Positions 52,185 to 61,308 of a stretch of 64,000 nucleotides of DNA are shown piece by piece (within the stretch, counting starts at the first letter, position 1; every line of letters begins with the position of its first letter). Under the pieces are notes generated by a model. It saw only the letters and a list, made by a program, of their open reading frames with translations, made no database searches and was not told the DNA's origin. The stretch is from Maridesulfovibrio sp. Its GTDB lineage: Bacteria > Desulfobacterota > Desulfovibrionia > Desulfovibrionales > Desulfovibrionaceae. A program made the position numbers and the translations under genes. Location: positions 2,737,001 through 2,801,000 of the forward strand of contig NZ_OY781616.1 of the NCBI RefSeq assembly GCF_963677005.1, written 5' to 3'.

Positions 52185-53171
52185 TCATGAATCCACATCA
52201 AGCCGGCAGTCGTAGTAGAGATCATCACCTGTTTGCCTGATGTGCAGCCGACCGCATTTTTCCAATTCTCCGATTGCCCGCTCCACTTCACAAAGCGGAA
52301 TTCCCAGGGCTCCGGAAAGCTGCTGCGCTGTTTGCGGCCTGCGCATGAGAGAAGCCTGAATCCGGTCAAAGGCATCGGACACCTCGCCCAGCACATGGGC
52401 GGAATTATCCGTGCCGCTCCTATCTTTCACTCCGGTCTCCGGCCCGCAATCCCGATTCTTTGAGGGCGCGGCGTCAAGAGCCTTCTTCCAGCGGCCTAAG
52501 GTCCCGGAGTCAACGGGACCGGCCTTATCCAGAGTACCGGGTCGTGAAAGTGTGACCACATCAATGCGGTCGGGACCAAGTTCGGTACAGAAAGCCTTCA
52601 TCTCAGCAAGGTTCTCATCCGAATCATTGTATCCCCGTGAAAGGAGCACTTCCAGAAAAATCTTACCTTTGAACTCCTTGCGGAATTCAATCAGAGCCTT
52701 TGCCACAGCCTGAGGTTCCACACCCCGGCACGGCCTGTTTATGGCCCTGAATTCTGAAGCAATCAGGGAGTCCATTGAAGGAAGCACTACGTCCACCTCC
52801 AGAAGCTCCTTTCTCACTTCAGGGTCCGTCAGAGTGACCGAATTGGTAAGCACGGCCACGTCCATTGACGGGAAAAGTGTTTTTACACCCCGAACAATCT
52901 CGGGCATTTCAGAATTGAGGGTGGGTTCGCCCAGCCCTCCCAGAGTTATAACGTCGGGCAGTTCATGCCCTTCCCCCTTCCATCTTTCAAGCTCCCGCAG
53001 GATGTCCGCGGCGGGTACATATGCTTTACGTTCGCATGTCAGAACATCGGTCTTGCCCACCTCGCAGTAGACACAGTCCATGGAGCAGATCCTGCTACCG
53101 AGAAGATCAAGCCCTAACGAACGCCCAAGCCTGCCGGAAAAAACCGGCCCGAAGACATACTTGTAACCCAT
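52185..53171 (-). CDS. Radical SAM protein with C-terminal winged-helix domain, unknown substrate
   Basis: This 328-residue cytoplasmic protein has an N-terminal radical SAM domain with CSMDCVYC (CxxxCxxC) after YKYVFGPVFSGRLGRSLGLD, and LGGLGEPTLNSEMPEI as the GGE-like motif. The last ~70 residues (RIQASLMRRPQTAQQLSGAL to GELEKCGRLHIRQTGDDLYY) form a winged helix-turn-helix. The N-terminal family resembles YgfA/wyosine-type 'radical SAM, PA0069 or MoaA-like' clades and I do not assign it. A ribosome site GAGGCGG supports the start at 53171. It is followed by rng. Confidence 0.82.
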   Translation of the reverse strand: MGYKYVFGPVFSGRLGRSLGLDLLGSRICSMDCVYCEVGKTDVLTCERKAYVPAADILRELERWKGEGHELPDVITLGGLGEPTLNSEMPEIVRGVKTLFPSMDVAVLTNSVTLTDPEVRKELLEVDVVLPSMDSLIASEFRAINRPCRGVEPQAVAKALIEFRKEFKGKIFLEVLLSRGYNDSDENLAEMKAFCTELGPDRIDVVTLSRPGTLDKAGPVDSGTLGRWKKALDAAPSKNRDCGPETGVKDRSGTDNSAHVLGEVSDAFDRIQASLMRRPQTAQQLSGALGIPLCEVERAIGELEKCGRLHIRQTGDDLYYDCRLDVDS

Positions 53172-53530
53172 AACCGCCTCATCAAGAAGCAAAAAAAGAT
53201 TCAATATCGCATTACCGGATCAATTCTGCCCGTACATGCAAAAAAAAGCAAACCCGGCACCATTTTTATACAATCGGCGCACCATATTTTCCCTGCCGGG
53301 GAGCCCGACTATGCAGGAACGTAAGCATTTATGCTGAAATGTCAAAAAACTCAAGTCGCATATATGCCGACCTGCGTAATTTTATAATACCTCCGGCATC
53401 ATAAGCGCTGCAGAGCATGCGGAACGGCCGTGCAAAGGGAGTTCCCAGCCCGGCACAAAAAGCATTTTACATTGACTTTGTGCGCTTTCGTCCGTAATCG
53501 GGGCGGGATATTCTACAGGAGGAAAGTCTC
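53172..53530. other. Spacer between the radical SAM gene and trmI
   Basis: This 359-bp divergent spacer contains a weak promoter-like pair, TTGACT (53472-53477) with TAATCG 17 bp later, 30 bp before the trmI start. No coding frame or repeat core is visible. Confidence 0.4.
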
Positions 53531-54472
53531 ATGCTTGAAGCTGGACAATTAATATTGCTGGTAAACCCCAAGGGCAAACGTTACCTGCGTATGCTCAAGG
53601 AAGGGGAAGAAATACATACCCATGACGGAATGCTTCTGACCGACAACATCGCCGCCGCCGGATACGGGCAGATTGTCGAAACTCATCTGGGCCATAAATA
53701 TCAGATTCTGAAGCCCACAATATATGATGTGATCAAGGGACTCAAACGGCAGACCCAGATCATGTATCCCAAAGAAATAGGCTATCTGCTGCTCAAGCTG
53801 GGCATCGGCCCCGGAACCCGCGTGGTGGAATCCGGCTCCGGCTCCGGCGGGCTGACCACCGCTCTGGCCTACTATGTAGGTGAAACAGGCAAGGTCTACA
53901 CCCATGAAAAACGCCCTGAATTCTACGCGCTGGTTCGCAAAAACCTCGAATGGGCCGGGCTTGAAAACCGCGTGGAACAGTTCAACCTGAACATTGAAGA
54001 CGGCTTTCTTGCCAGCGACTGCGACGCCCTGTTCCTGGATGTGCCCAATCCCTGGGACTACCTGCACCATATTCCGGGAGCGGTTATCCCCGGAGCCATG
54101 TGCGGATTCCTGCTGCCCACCACCAATCAGGTCAGCGACCTTCTGAAAGGCATGGAAGACAAGCCGTTCGAAGAAATTGAAGTCTGTGAAATACTTGTGC
54201 GCAACTACAAACCGGTTGCCGAACGCCTCCGTCCGGAAGACCGCATGGTCGCCCACACAGGCTACCTTGTCTTCGCCCGTGCCACCCACGGTTGCGAAAT
54301 GAGCGTTGAGCCTCCCAAAAAGAAAAGGGAAAATCGCGGCAAACCCGCAGCGGACAAGTATCATGTTGATAGAAAAGACATGATCCATGCCAGGAAGGAT
54401 GTGGATGAAGCAGAGCCGCAGGATGCTGAAAATATTGAATCTGCTGCGGATGGAGACGAAAAGGCTGAATAG
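53531..54472 (+). CDS. trmI: tRNA (adenine-58 N1)-methyltransferase TrmI
   Basis: TrmI methylates A58 in the T-loop of tRNA. The 313-residue product has an N-terminal small barrel (MLEAGQLILLVNPKGKRYLR), the SAM motif VVESGSGSGGLTTALAYYVG near residue 98 and the acidic ribose-binding EKRPEFYALV. DVPNPWDYLHHIPG is the catalytic region, and a Lys-rich C-terminal tail follows (SVEPPKKKRENRGKPAADKY) with acidic residues. AGGAGG precedes the ATG. The tail is longer than in E. coli-type relatives. A terminator follows. Confidence 0.95.
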   Translation: MLEAGQLILLVNPKGKRYLRMLKEGEEIHTHDGMLLTDNIAAAGYGQIVETHLGHKYQILKPTIYDVIKGLKRQTQIMYPKEIGYLLLKLGIGPGTRVVESGSGSGGLTTALAYYVGETGKVYTHEKRPEFYALVRKNLEWAGLENRVEQFNLNIEDGFLASDCDALFLDVPNPWDYLHHIPGAVIPGAMCGFLLPTTNQVSDLLKGMEDKPFEEIEVCEILVRNYKPVAERLRPEDRMVAHTGYLVFARATHGCEMSVEPPKKKRENRGKPAADKYHVDRKDMIHARKDVDEAEPQDAENIESAADGDEKAE

Positions 54473-54507
54473 CTTTCTTTTCGAGATTGTTGATTTTTGA
54501 TGTTAAG

Positions 54508-54538
54508 ACCGGACCTCGTCAGCGGGGTCCGGTTTTTT
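54508..54538 (+). terminator. Terminator of trmI
   Basis: ACCGGACC and GGTCCGGT form an 8-bp stem with a 10-base loop, followed by TTTTTG. Confidence 0.93.
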
Positions 54539-54628
54539 GTTTTTCACGTTTACCCATTAAAATTATCTTTCCCATTTACAAAAAAGATGTGCTATTTTAA
54601 AAATAATTAAGCTTTTTTGGAGGGAATT

Positions 54629-55390
54629 ATGACTGAAGAAAACAACAACGAAATAAAGACGGAAAAAAGGAATAAAGAAAAAAGGGAATTTCTGTCCATT
54701 GTGATAGCTGGATGCGCTCTTATTTTATCCATATTGTCAACCGCGTATACACTGTACTCAAACTATGCAGCAGAGGTAAGGGCAAGCAAAATTGAAACAA
54801 GGCAGATGATTCAACGCCTCTCAAGACTACCAATTGAGCACTATGAACTGATGGCGAAATACAAATACGACCCAATGGCTGAAATGATGACGGGACTATT
54901 GCAAATGGAAAATGTTCTTCTGGCGAACCACGCCAGAGAGTTAATAAACAGCCACCCTGAATCGTTTACATCCTTTGAATGTATTGCAACGTCCTCGGCC
55001 CTCAAGAATGCATTTTTATATGAGGAAGCAGCTGAACTCCTAAAAAAAGGCCACCAAAAAGCCAAAGGCCCCGCAGCAAAAGCATATGCCTGCAAGGAAC
55101 TGGCTAACTTCAACTTTAGCAGGGGAGATACTTCAGGGGGAAGGGAGTATTATAAAAAGATGCTACAGGTCTGGTCTGACAGTTCTGACACAATAAATCC
55201 GGTCATTATAGCAGACGCCAAGGCGCATGGGCTGATCACCTGGGCAGGAATTGAAATTGAACTGAACAACTTTGCATATGCAAAAGGACTCCTAGACCAG
55301 GCGGGAGAGCTTACAAGCCAACTGCCTAATGCCGCTGCAATCAACCGTAAGCAACAAATTTCGTCACTAAGAACCAAACTGCAAAATTAA
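54629..55390 (+). CDS. Membrane-anchored helical-repeat (TPR-like) protein, unknown function
   Basis: The 253 residues begin with a charged cytoplasmic stub (MTEENNNEIKTEKRNKEKRE) and a single membrane helix at about residues 22-44 (FLSIVIAGCALILSILSTAY). The rest is a helical hairpin-repeat domain of TPR/SEL1 type (NAFLYEEAAELLKKGHQKAK, AYACKELANFNFSRGDTSGG, then AKGLLDQAGELTSQLPN), with spaced Ala/Leu/Tyr positions. The start uses TGGAGGG and an ATG 12 bp downstream of the alternative at 54617. The gene is AT-rich relative to flanking genes and forms a transcription unit with the protease gene 13 bp downstream. It may present or control that protease (inference). Confidence 0.68.
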   Translation: MTEENNNEIKTEKRNKEKREFLSIVIAGCALILSILSTAYTLYSNYAAEVRASKIETRQMIQRLSRLPIEHYELMAKYKYDPMAEMMTGLLQMENVLLANHARELINSHPESFTSFECIATSSALKNAFLYEEAAELLKKGHQKAKGPAAKAYACKELANFNFSRGDTSGGREYYKKMLQVWSDSSDTINPVIIADAKAHGLITWAGIEIELNNFAYAKGLLDQAGELTSQLPNAAAINRKQQISSLRTKLQN

Positions 55391-55403
55391 AAAGGAGGCA
55401 ACA

Positions 55404-55988
55404 ATGCTGCGAACAACAAAATTACTGATAATGTTAACCTTTATCGCGACCCCGGCTTTCTCCCAACAAGGAATTAATCTACCTATACAGAACATACTTC
55501 AGGAAACACCGGTATGGTGCTGGGTTGCTGTTTCCCAGCAAATAATTCTTGCCAGGGTCGGCCCACAGCAGACTCCTGCCCAATGCGCTTTAGTAGCGAT
55601 CGCTAACGGAGCTCACCCACAGGCATGCTGCGGAGGGTATAATCCAAACTGCGTAAAACCTGGCAGCATCCCTCAAATCCAGGGATTGATACAAAATTTC
55701 GGGATGACATACACATCATATGCCCCCCCGACGACCCCAGATGTCTTATACCATACACTAGCTTCAGGGAAGGCTGTTATCCTGCAAATACACTCAGGAT
55801 ACACACCTCAAGGAGCTCCTCACTCAGCCCATGTTGTTGTGCTGCGGGGAATGACTTTCAAACAGACCCCAAACGGAATAGAACCCATCCTAATCATTAA
55901 CGACCCTATGGCCTACTATTCCCAGTATGTTCCATATTCAACCATTCGCCCGATATGGATAAGCGCCATCGTTGTAAAACTGTTTTAA
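55404..55988 (+). CDS. Exported papain-like cysteine protease (AvrRpt2/C39-like)
   Basis: This small secreted protein of 194 residues has a Sec signal peptide (MLRTTKLLIMLTFIATPAFS, about 1-20). The mature part reads QNILQETPVWCWVAVSQQII, where Cys39 follows the Gln-rich oxyanion segment of papain-like C70/C39 enzymes. His143 (HSAHVVVLRGM) and Asn166-Asp167 (LIINDPM) complete the expected triad. Additional Cys residues (AQCALVAI, QACCGGYNPNC) could form disulfides in the periplasm. An AGGAGG ribosome site precedes the ATG. The gene is low in GC and separated by 13 bp from the helical-repeat gene. The substrate is unknown. Confidence 0.78.
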   Translation: MLRTTKLLIMLTFIATPAFSQQGINLPIQNILQETPVWCWVAVSQQIILARVGPQQTPAQCALVAIANGAHPQACCGGYNPNCVKPGSIPQIQGLIQNFGMTYTSYAPPTTPDVLYHTLASGKAVILQIHSGYTPQGAPHSAHVVVLRGMTFKQTPNGIEPILIINDPMAYYSQYVPYSTIRPIWISAIVVKLF

Positions 55989-55991
55989 CCC

Positions 55992-56024
55992 CAAAAGGAA
56001 AGCCCCGACCGCAAAAGTCGGGGC
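55992..56024 (-). terminator. Convergent terminator between the two protease genes
   Basis: GCCCCGAC and GTCGGGGC form an 8-bp stem with a short loop (CGCAAAA). On the minus strand a T-rich stretch (TTTCCTTTTGG) follows, so it best suits the caspase-like gene; on the plus strand it comes 10 bp after the papain-like gene. Confidence 0.75.
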
Positions 56025-56115
56025 AGCATTAAAAGCAACCTGCAATTCAAAACCAAGACCCATTCCCTGACCGTGAAGCACAAAGAGGTTGACCCTCCCG
56101 GCTCGCCGAAAAAGA

Positions 56116-57039
56116 CTAATTCAGCAGACTGTCCATGGCCTGATCGCTCTTGGACTTCTGCGGTTTCGGCTTCGGCTTGTACACGGGAGCAGTCGCAGGA
56201 GCCGCCTGCTGCTGAGATGCTGCGGGCTGACTCGAAGCCTGCGAGGAACCTGATGACGAAGAACCTGAATCCCCGCCTCCGGCAAAATAAAAATCTCCGA
56301 CCAGCGAAGAGGACTCCCAGGGAACCTGCTTCTTGCCGGTATCCTTCATAACGCCCCGACGGACCTGCTTGAAAAATTTTTCAATGGTCAACCCTTTCCT
56401 GCCCATGTTGCTGACCATGTTGGTTACGTAAGGACTGTTGTTGCCTCGTCCGTCAAGGGCCACGTTGCCGGGTGCAGTGGCAAAGGCAATGAACGAACCG
56501 GTGGGGGCATCCATCTGGGCCAGCCCGCTGCGGATGGAGCGGAAACTGCGCTTGAAGGGATTGTTGCGGCAGGCATCAAGAATGACAATGTTCATGGGGT
56601 TACCGGCATCCTCCATCTTGGCAAGGACCTTTCCGGCATCCACAGCCTCGTACTGCACGTCGGACTGCCCCTGTACGGACATGTTCAGCGGACAAAGATA
56701 ATTGATTCCGTCAACCTGCAGACCGTGTCCGGAAAAATAGAAAAGACCGACTTCATAATTCCGGAGCCTCGATCCGAACTCGTCAATGGCCCGGCCCATG
56801 GCGGCGCGGTCGGCGTTCTTGACCACCAGGACATCAAATCCGGAATTTTTTAGCGCCCGGTTCATGGAGTCCACGTCGTTGACCGGATTCTTGAGTTCTC
56901 CAAGCTTCTTGTAAGCTGAGTTACCTATGAGCAGGGCAAGTCTTTTCTGGGCCAGACATTCGCTTGCAGAAAGCAGCATGACTGAAAAAACCGCCAATAA
57001 AACCAGAAAGAATGGACTTCGTAACACTTTTATATTCAT
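56116..57039 (-). CDS. Exported caspase-like (peptidase C14) protein
   Basis: The 307 residues begin with a signal peptide (about 1-30; MNIKVLRSPFFLVLLAVFSV). The caspase-fold domain follows: KRLALLIGNSAYKKLGELKN, the catalytic His105 in FYFSGHGLQVDG and catalytic Cys157 in VILDACRNNPF, and the loop GSFIAFATAPGNVALDG. The C-terminal ~65 residues are a Ser/Ala/Gln/Pro/Lys-rich disordered tail ending in a basic segment. Bacterial C14 members often cleave after Arg or Lys. It is located in the periplasm or is secreted. It is in the opposite orientation to the papain-like gene and shares a terminator with it. Confidence 0.87.
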   Translation of the reverse strand: MNIKVLRSPFFLVLLAVFSVMLLSASECLAQKRLALLIGNSAYKKLGELKNPVNDVDSMNRALKNSGFDVLVVKNADRAAMGRAIDEFGSRLRNYEVGLFYFSGHGLQVDGINYLCPLNMSVQGQSDVQYEAVDAGKVLAKMEDAGNPMNIVILDACRNNPFKRSFRSIRSGLAQMDAPTGSFIAFATAPGNVALDGRGNNSPYVTNMVSNMGRKGLTIEKFFKQVRRGVMKDTGKKQVPWESSSLVGDFYFAGGGDSGSSSSGSSQASSQPAASQQQAAPATAPVYKPKPKPQKSKSDQAMDSLLN

Positions 57040-57084
57040 TGGTTCCCCCTTTCGTAGGCAAAATGAACTGCATGCCTGATACAG

Positions 57085-57555
57085 TTATACCACAACCTGC
57101 TGAAAAGAGAAGATGAAAGCGCTGCCGAAAAGAAGGGACATTAAAAATATCCACATGGGCTGCAGAAAAAAGCAGACTACCCCTACTATCTTGACCCATC
57201 CATGCACACCCCCGGCCTGACGCAAAGCAATTGACGCCCCGCCGGTGGGTGTTACAGACTTGATTGCGCCGATCTTGGCGGTGCTGTCGCGGTAGTAGAA
57301 AAAATAGGCGCTCATCCCGTAACCGAGCTGGGCGATAAAATTGCCGAAGGGCAGAAAGCCTATCAAAAACGTTACGAACGCCCAGAAGTACATTTTGCGA
57401 TACAGGAACCACCAGAACCCGAACAGGAACGCAGGCCAGTGCCAGGTGACAGTGAAGCCGTCACGCAGGGTCTGGAATTTTGCGAAATTAAAAATATATT
57501 TTACGGCATTGGGGCCTACAAATTCAGTGTAGTCTTCTGTAGTAATCATATGCAT
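57085..57555 (-). CDS. DUF2628-family small membrane protein
   Basis: This 156-residue inner-membrane protein has the DUF2628 hallmark FNFAKFQTLRDGFTVTWHWP, followed by AFLFGFWWFLYRKMYFWAFV. Three or four helices include WAFVTFLIGFLPFGNFIAQL and the C-terminal VKIVGVVCFFLQPMWIFLMS. The start is the ATG of MHMITTEDYTEF with GGAG nine bases upstream; the longer frame lacks a site. The function of the family is unknown. It is the upstream gene of the caspase-like gene with 45 bp between them, so they may be one unit. Confidence 0.83.
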   Translation of the reverse strand: MHMITTEDYTEFVGPNAVKYIFNFAKFQTLRDGFTVTWHWPAFLFGFWWFLYRKMYFWAFVTFLIGFLPFGNFIAQLGYGMSAYFFYYRDSTAKIGAIKSVTPTGGASIALRQAGGVHGWVKIVGVVCFFLQPMWIFLMSLLFGSAFIFSFQQVVV

Positions 57556-57851
57556 GTTTTTTATCTCCATAGTAACGGGTAAAGCCGTCCCGCAAAGACT
57601 TCGGCCTGCCCCGACTCCGTGTGCAGGCGCAGTTGCCGAACAAAGGACTTTTTTTAAACTTCGGTCCAGATACTGTTTCAATGCCGCAGCTTCCTGTATT
57701 TGGCAACAACCGGGTTGACTTCCGGCCTCGGAAGTCAAGGCACACTTTGACATTCACAGGCAAATGGACTAACGGAATTTGGTTCCACGCTCCGTACCGG
57801 GAGCGGACTTGACAGGATATCGATCTCCCGGAAATCCGCAAAGAGAAAAAT

Positions 57852-59090
57852 ATGGCAAAAATACAAAAAATAAAAGGCGTTGCAGACCTCTTCCCCGAAG
57901 AAAGCGCAAGATATGCGTTTATGGAACAGGCCGCAAGGGAAGTGTTCACCTCATATGGTTATGGAGAGTTAAGGATACCCATCCTTGAAAAAACGGAACT
58001 TTTCTGCCGTTCCATAGGCGAAGAAACCGATGTCGTGCAAAAGGAAATGTATACTTTTCCGGACCGCAAGGACCGTTCCCTGACCATGCGCCCCGAGGCC
58101 ACGGCAGGAATCGTGCGTGCCTATGTGGAAAACAAGATTCACCAGCCCGGCAAGGTCAGCAAATATTTCACCTACGGACCCATGTTTCGCTACGAGCGTC
58201 CTCAGGCAGGGCGCATGCGTCAGTTCCACCAGATAGACGCGGAAATTTTCGGCGCAGCGGAGCCGCAGGCCGATGCCGAAGTCCTGCTCATGCTTTCGGC
58301 TTTTCTCGGCAGAATCGGACTGAAAAAACTTTCCTTTGAGCTCAACTCGCTGGGTTGTCCCGAATGTCGGCCGAAATACAATCAGGCCCTGAAAGATTTC
58401 CTGAACTCACTCGACAGAAGCGAACTCTGTGAGGATTGCCAGCGCCGTATGGACACCAACCCCCTGCGCGTGCTGGACTGCAAAAGCAAAAACTGCAAGG
58501 CCCTCACTCAAAATGCTCCGACCCTGCCCGATCACCTCTGCGGGGAATGCCGTGAACATTTTGATACCGTGATTGCCCTGATCAGCGAAGCCGGTCTTGA
58601 GTACACCCTCAACCCCCGGCTGGTTCGCGGACTCGACTACTACCAGCGGACAGCCTTCGAAGTCACCTCCGGCGATATCGGAGCTCAGACAGCTGTGGCC
58701 GGAGGAGGTCGTTACGACGGACTGGTGGAGAGCCTCGGCGGTCCCAAACAGGTCCCGGCCATCGGCTTTGCCTGCGGCATGGAACGTCTGGCCCTGCTGC
58801 TGGACGGAACATTCGAAGCGGAAAACGATTTTTACGTAGCCCTGGCGGACGAAAGGGCAGCCCAAAACGCACTGCTCTTTGCGGAGAAACTGCGCAATAA
58901 CGGGCAGAAAGGCGAAGCGGCTTTCAGTGCCAAAAGCATGAAGGCACACCTGCGCTACGCCAACAAGATAAACGCACGCAGATGTTTCATCTTCGGCGCG
59001 GATGAATTCGAAAACGGAACGGTCACTGTCAAGGACATGGCCGAAGGCGGGGAGCAGACAACCATGCCCTTCGATGAATATTTCAAATAA
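57852..59090 (+). CDS. hisS: Histidyl-tRNA synthetase
   Basis: HisRS charges tRNA-His. The 412-residue class II enzyme shows the motif 2 region FTYGPMFRYERPQAGRMRQF (HisRS signature), the HisA motif RGLDYYQRTAFEV and the motif 3 segment GFACGMERLALLL. A Cys-rich insertion (CPECRPKY, CEDCQRRM, CKSKNC, CGECREHF) is typical for many bacterial HisRS and may bind zinc. The start is KIQKIKGVADLFPEES. It is followed after 17 bp by aspS. Confidence 0.97.
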   Translation: MAKIQKIKGVADLFPEESARYAFMEQAAREVFTSYGYGELRIPILEKTELFCRSIGEETDVVQKEMYTFPDRKDRSLTMRPEATAGIVRAYVENKIHQPGKVSKYFTYGPMFRYERPQAGRMRQFHQIDAEIFGAAEPQADAEVLLMLSAFLGRIGLKKLSFELNSLGCPECRPKYNQALKDFLNSLDRSELCEDCQRRMDTNPLRVLDCKSKNCKALTQNAPTLPDHLCGECREHFDTVIALISEAGLEYTLNPRLVRGLDYYQRTAFEVTSGDIGAQTAVAGGGRYDGLVESLGGPKQVPAIGFACGMERLALLLDGTFEAENDFYVALADERAAQNALLFAEKLRNNGQKGEAAFSAKSMKAHLRYANKINARRCFIFGADEFENGTVTVKDMAEGGEQTTMPFDEYFK

Positions 59091-59107
59091 TACCGGGAGA
59101 GACAAAA

Positions 59108-60931
59108 ATGTCCGAACAGATTGAAGAACGCGATTATGACGAATACCGAGTGATCGAATCGCTCGGGGGATGGAAGCGCACCCACACCTGCAACGACCTT
59201 ACCGCCGCCAATCTCGGTGACCAGGTCCTGCTCATGGGCTGGGTCCAGTTTCGCCGTGACCACGGCGGGCTGATTTTCATAGACCTGCGTGACCGTGAAG
59301 GTCTGACTCAGGTTGTTTTCAGCCCCGAACACAGCTCCGAAGCGCACGAACGCGCCCATGCCATCCGTTCCGAATACGTTGTGGCCATCAAGGGCCAGGT
59401 TCGCGAACGCCCCGAAGGCATGCGCAATGCCAACCTCAAAACCGGCGAAATCGAAATCGTCGTTGACGAATGGAAGCTGCTCAACACTTCGGACACTCCT
59501 CCGTTCGCAATTGAGGACCGCATTGAAGCATCCGAAATGCTGCGCCTCAAATACCGCTTTCTGGACCTGCGCCGTCCCGGACTGGCCAAGAATTTCATCC
59601 TGCGCAACAAGGCTGCACAGTCAGTACGCCGCTATCTTGACGGCCTAGGATTCCTTGAAGTGGAAACTCCGGTACTGACCAAATCCACCCCTGAAGGCGC
59701 TCGCGACTTTCTGGTTCCCAGCCGTTTGAACAACGGCGAATTCTACGCCCTGCCCCAGTCCCCGCAGCTTTTCAAGCAGATGCTCATGGTTTCAGGTCTG
59801 GACCGTTATTTCCAGATCGTGAAATGCTTCCGCGATGAAGACCTGCGTGCCGACCGTCAGCCGGAATTCACCCAGATTGATATTGAAATGAGCTTCGTGG
59901 ACGAAGAACAGGTCATGAGTATGGCCGAAGAAATGGTCCGCACCGTGTTCCGGGAAACCATCGGCAAAAACCTGCCTGCAGAATTTCCCCGCATGACCTA
60001 CTCAGATGCCATGCGCGACTACGGCTGCGACAAGCCGGACGTGCGTTTTGACCTGAAACTGCAGGAAGCTTCTGATATTTTCCGCGGCTCCGACTTCAAG
60101 GTCTTCGGCGGCGCTGAACTGGTCAAGGTCCTGCGCGTTCCCGCCGGAGCGGAACTCTCCCGCAAGGAAATAGACGAGTACACAAAATTCGTTGAAATTT
60201 ATGGTTCCAAGGGTCTGGCCTGGATCAAGGTCAAGGAAGACGGCGGCTGGCAGTCTCCCATCGTAAAATTCTTCAGCGAAGAGGAATGCTCCAAGCTCAA
60301 GGAACTCACTTCCTGCGAACCCGGAGATATTCTCTTCTTCCAGGCCGGAGCAGCGGACATCGTCAACGCCGCACTGGCCGCACTGCGCCTCAAACTGGGT
60401 GAACGTTTCGGACTCATCGACGAATCCGAATTCGCTCCGCTCTGGGTAACGGACTTCCCGCTGCTTGAGTACAACCCCGATGAAAAAAGGTATGTGGCCC
60501 GCCACCATCCCTTTACCTCCCCGCAGGAAGGGCAGATCGATCAGATAACCGACAAGCCGGATGAAGCCCTTGCCCGCGCATACGACATCGTCCTGAACGG
60601 TTATGAAGTCGGCGGCGGCTCCATCCGTATCCACACTCCGGAAATGCAGCAGAAAATGTTTGCTGCCCTCGGAATAGGAGAAGAGGAAGCCCGCGCTAAA
60701 TTCGGATTCCTCATGGACGCGCTGAAATTCGGAGCACCCCCGCACGGCGGTATTGCCTTTGGTCTGGACAGACTTATTATGATCCTGTGCGGAGCAAAAT
60801 CCATCAGGGACGTAATAGCCTTCCCCAAAACCCAGAAGGCCACCTGTCTGATGACCGAAGCACCCTCCGAAGTCGCCAGCACACAGCTGCGTGAACTGGG
60901 AATCAGGGTCCGCGAAAAGAAAGAACTTTAG
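59108..60931 (+). CDS. aspS: Aspartyl-tRNA synthetase (probably non-discriminating check needed)
   Basis: AspRS is a class II synthetase of bacterial type with 607 residues. It has an N-terminal OB-fold anticodon domain (LGDQVLLMGWVQFRRDHGGL), FRDEDLRADRQPEFTQIDIE as motif 2, the bacterial GAD insertion, and GGIAFGLDRLIMILCG as motif 3. About 25 residues precede the normal start, but GGGAG before the ATG supports it. Whether it also makes Asp-tRNA-Asn depends on gatCAB, which is not in this window. It lies 17 bp after hisS and is followed by a repeat-bearing spacer. Confidence 0.97.
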   Translation: MSEQIEERDYDEYRVIESLGGWKRTHTCNDLTAANLGDQVLLMGWVQFRRDHGGLIFIDLRDREGLTQVVFSPEHSSEAHERAHAIRSEYVVAIKGQVRERPEGMRNANLKTGEIEIVVDEWKLLNTSDTPPFAIEDRIEASEMLRLKYRFLDLRRPGLAKNFILRNKAAQSVRRYLDGLGFLEVETPVLTKSTPEGARDFLVPSRLNNGEFYALPQSPQLFKQMLMVSGLDRYFQIVKCFRDEDLRADRQPEFTQIDIEMSFVDEEQVMSMAEEMVRTVFRETIGKNLPAEFPRMTYSDAMRDYGCDKPDVRFDLKLQEASDIFRGSDFKVFGGAELVKVLRVPAGAELSRKEIDEYTKFVEIYGSKGLAWIKVKEDGGWQSPIVKFFSEEECSKLKELTSCEPGDILFFQAGAADIVNAALAALRLKLGERFGLIDESEFAPLWVTDFPLLEYNPDEKRYVARHHPFTSPQEGQIDQITDKPDEALARAYDIVLNGYEVGGGSIRIHTPEMQQKMFAALGIGEEEARAKFGFLMDALKFGAPPHGGIAFGLDRLIMILCGAKSIRDVIAFPKTQKATCLMTEAPSEVASTQLRELGIRVREKKEL

Positions 60932-61308
60932 TCGAGTATTTGTCTGGGCTCCGCCCCAAGGAAAGGCAAAGCCTCATTGGAAATATGGTTATTACCATAG
61001 CTCAGCAACGCTTTTGATTTAAGAGGCGGCTTTCAATGCAGTTGCCTTAAACCCTTAGGGATTCCAAAGGGGATTATCCCCTTTGGCCGCCGGCGGCAAA
61101 ATCAAAAGATCAAAAGCGCGAAGCGCACAAATAATAACAAGAACAAATCCGGCAGGTTCGGCTGGCAACAGGCTTACCGAACCTGCCTATATGTAAAGAC
61201 CGGACAGCATTGCACGAGCAAGCTTCCGGGTATGCGTAAAGCGGATATACGCGCCATTTAATCGAAGGGTTCCGGGGAACCGGGTCCGGGGCCTTTAAGG
61301 AAATTTTT
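60932..61308. repeat. Intergenic repeat element, copy C, with palindromes
   Basis: This gene-free 377-bp spacer contains a core on the minus strand at 61091-61127 (TGTGCGCTTCGCGCTTTTGA reading on the minus strand) matching copies A and B. Beside it lies a perfect 23-bp palindrome at 61064-61086 (arms CCAAAGGGGAT). GGCAAAGCCTCATTGG at 60966-60981 is shared with copy B. A separate 11-bp stem (GGCAGGTTCGG with CCGAACCTGCC, 61151-61187, 15-base loop) may terminate aspS. The element occupies about 60955-61130. Confidence 0.75.

Noticed and set aside
61151-61187. 11-bp stem after aspS as part of a tRNA (contains GGTTCG)
   Set aside because: The GGTTCG is in a simple hairpin with a 15-base loop; no acceptor or anticodon arms surround it.
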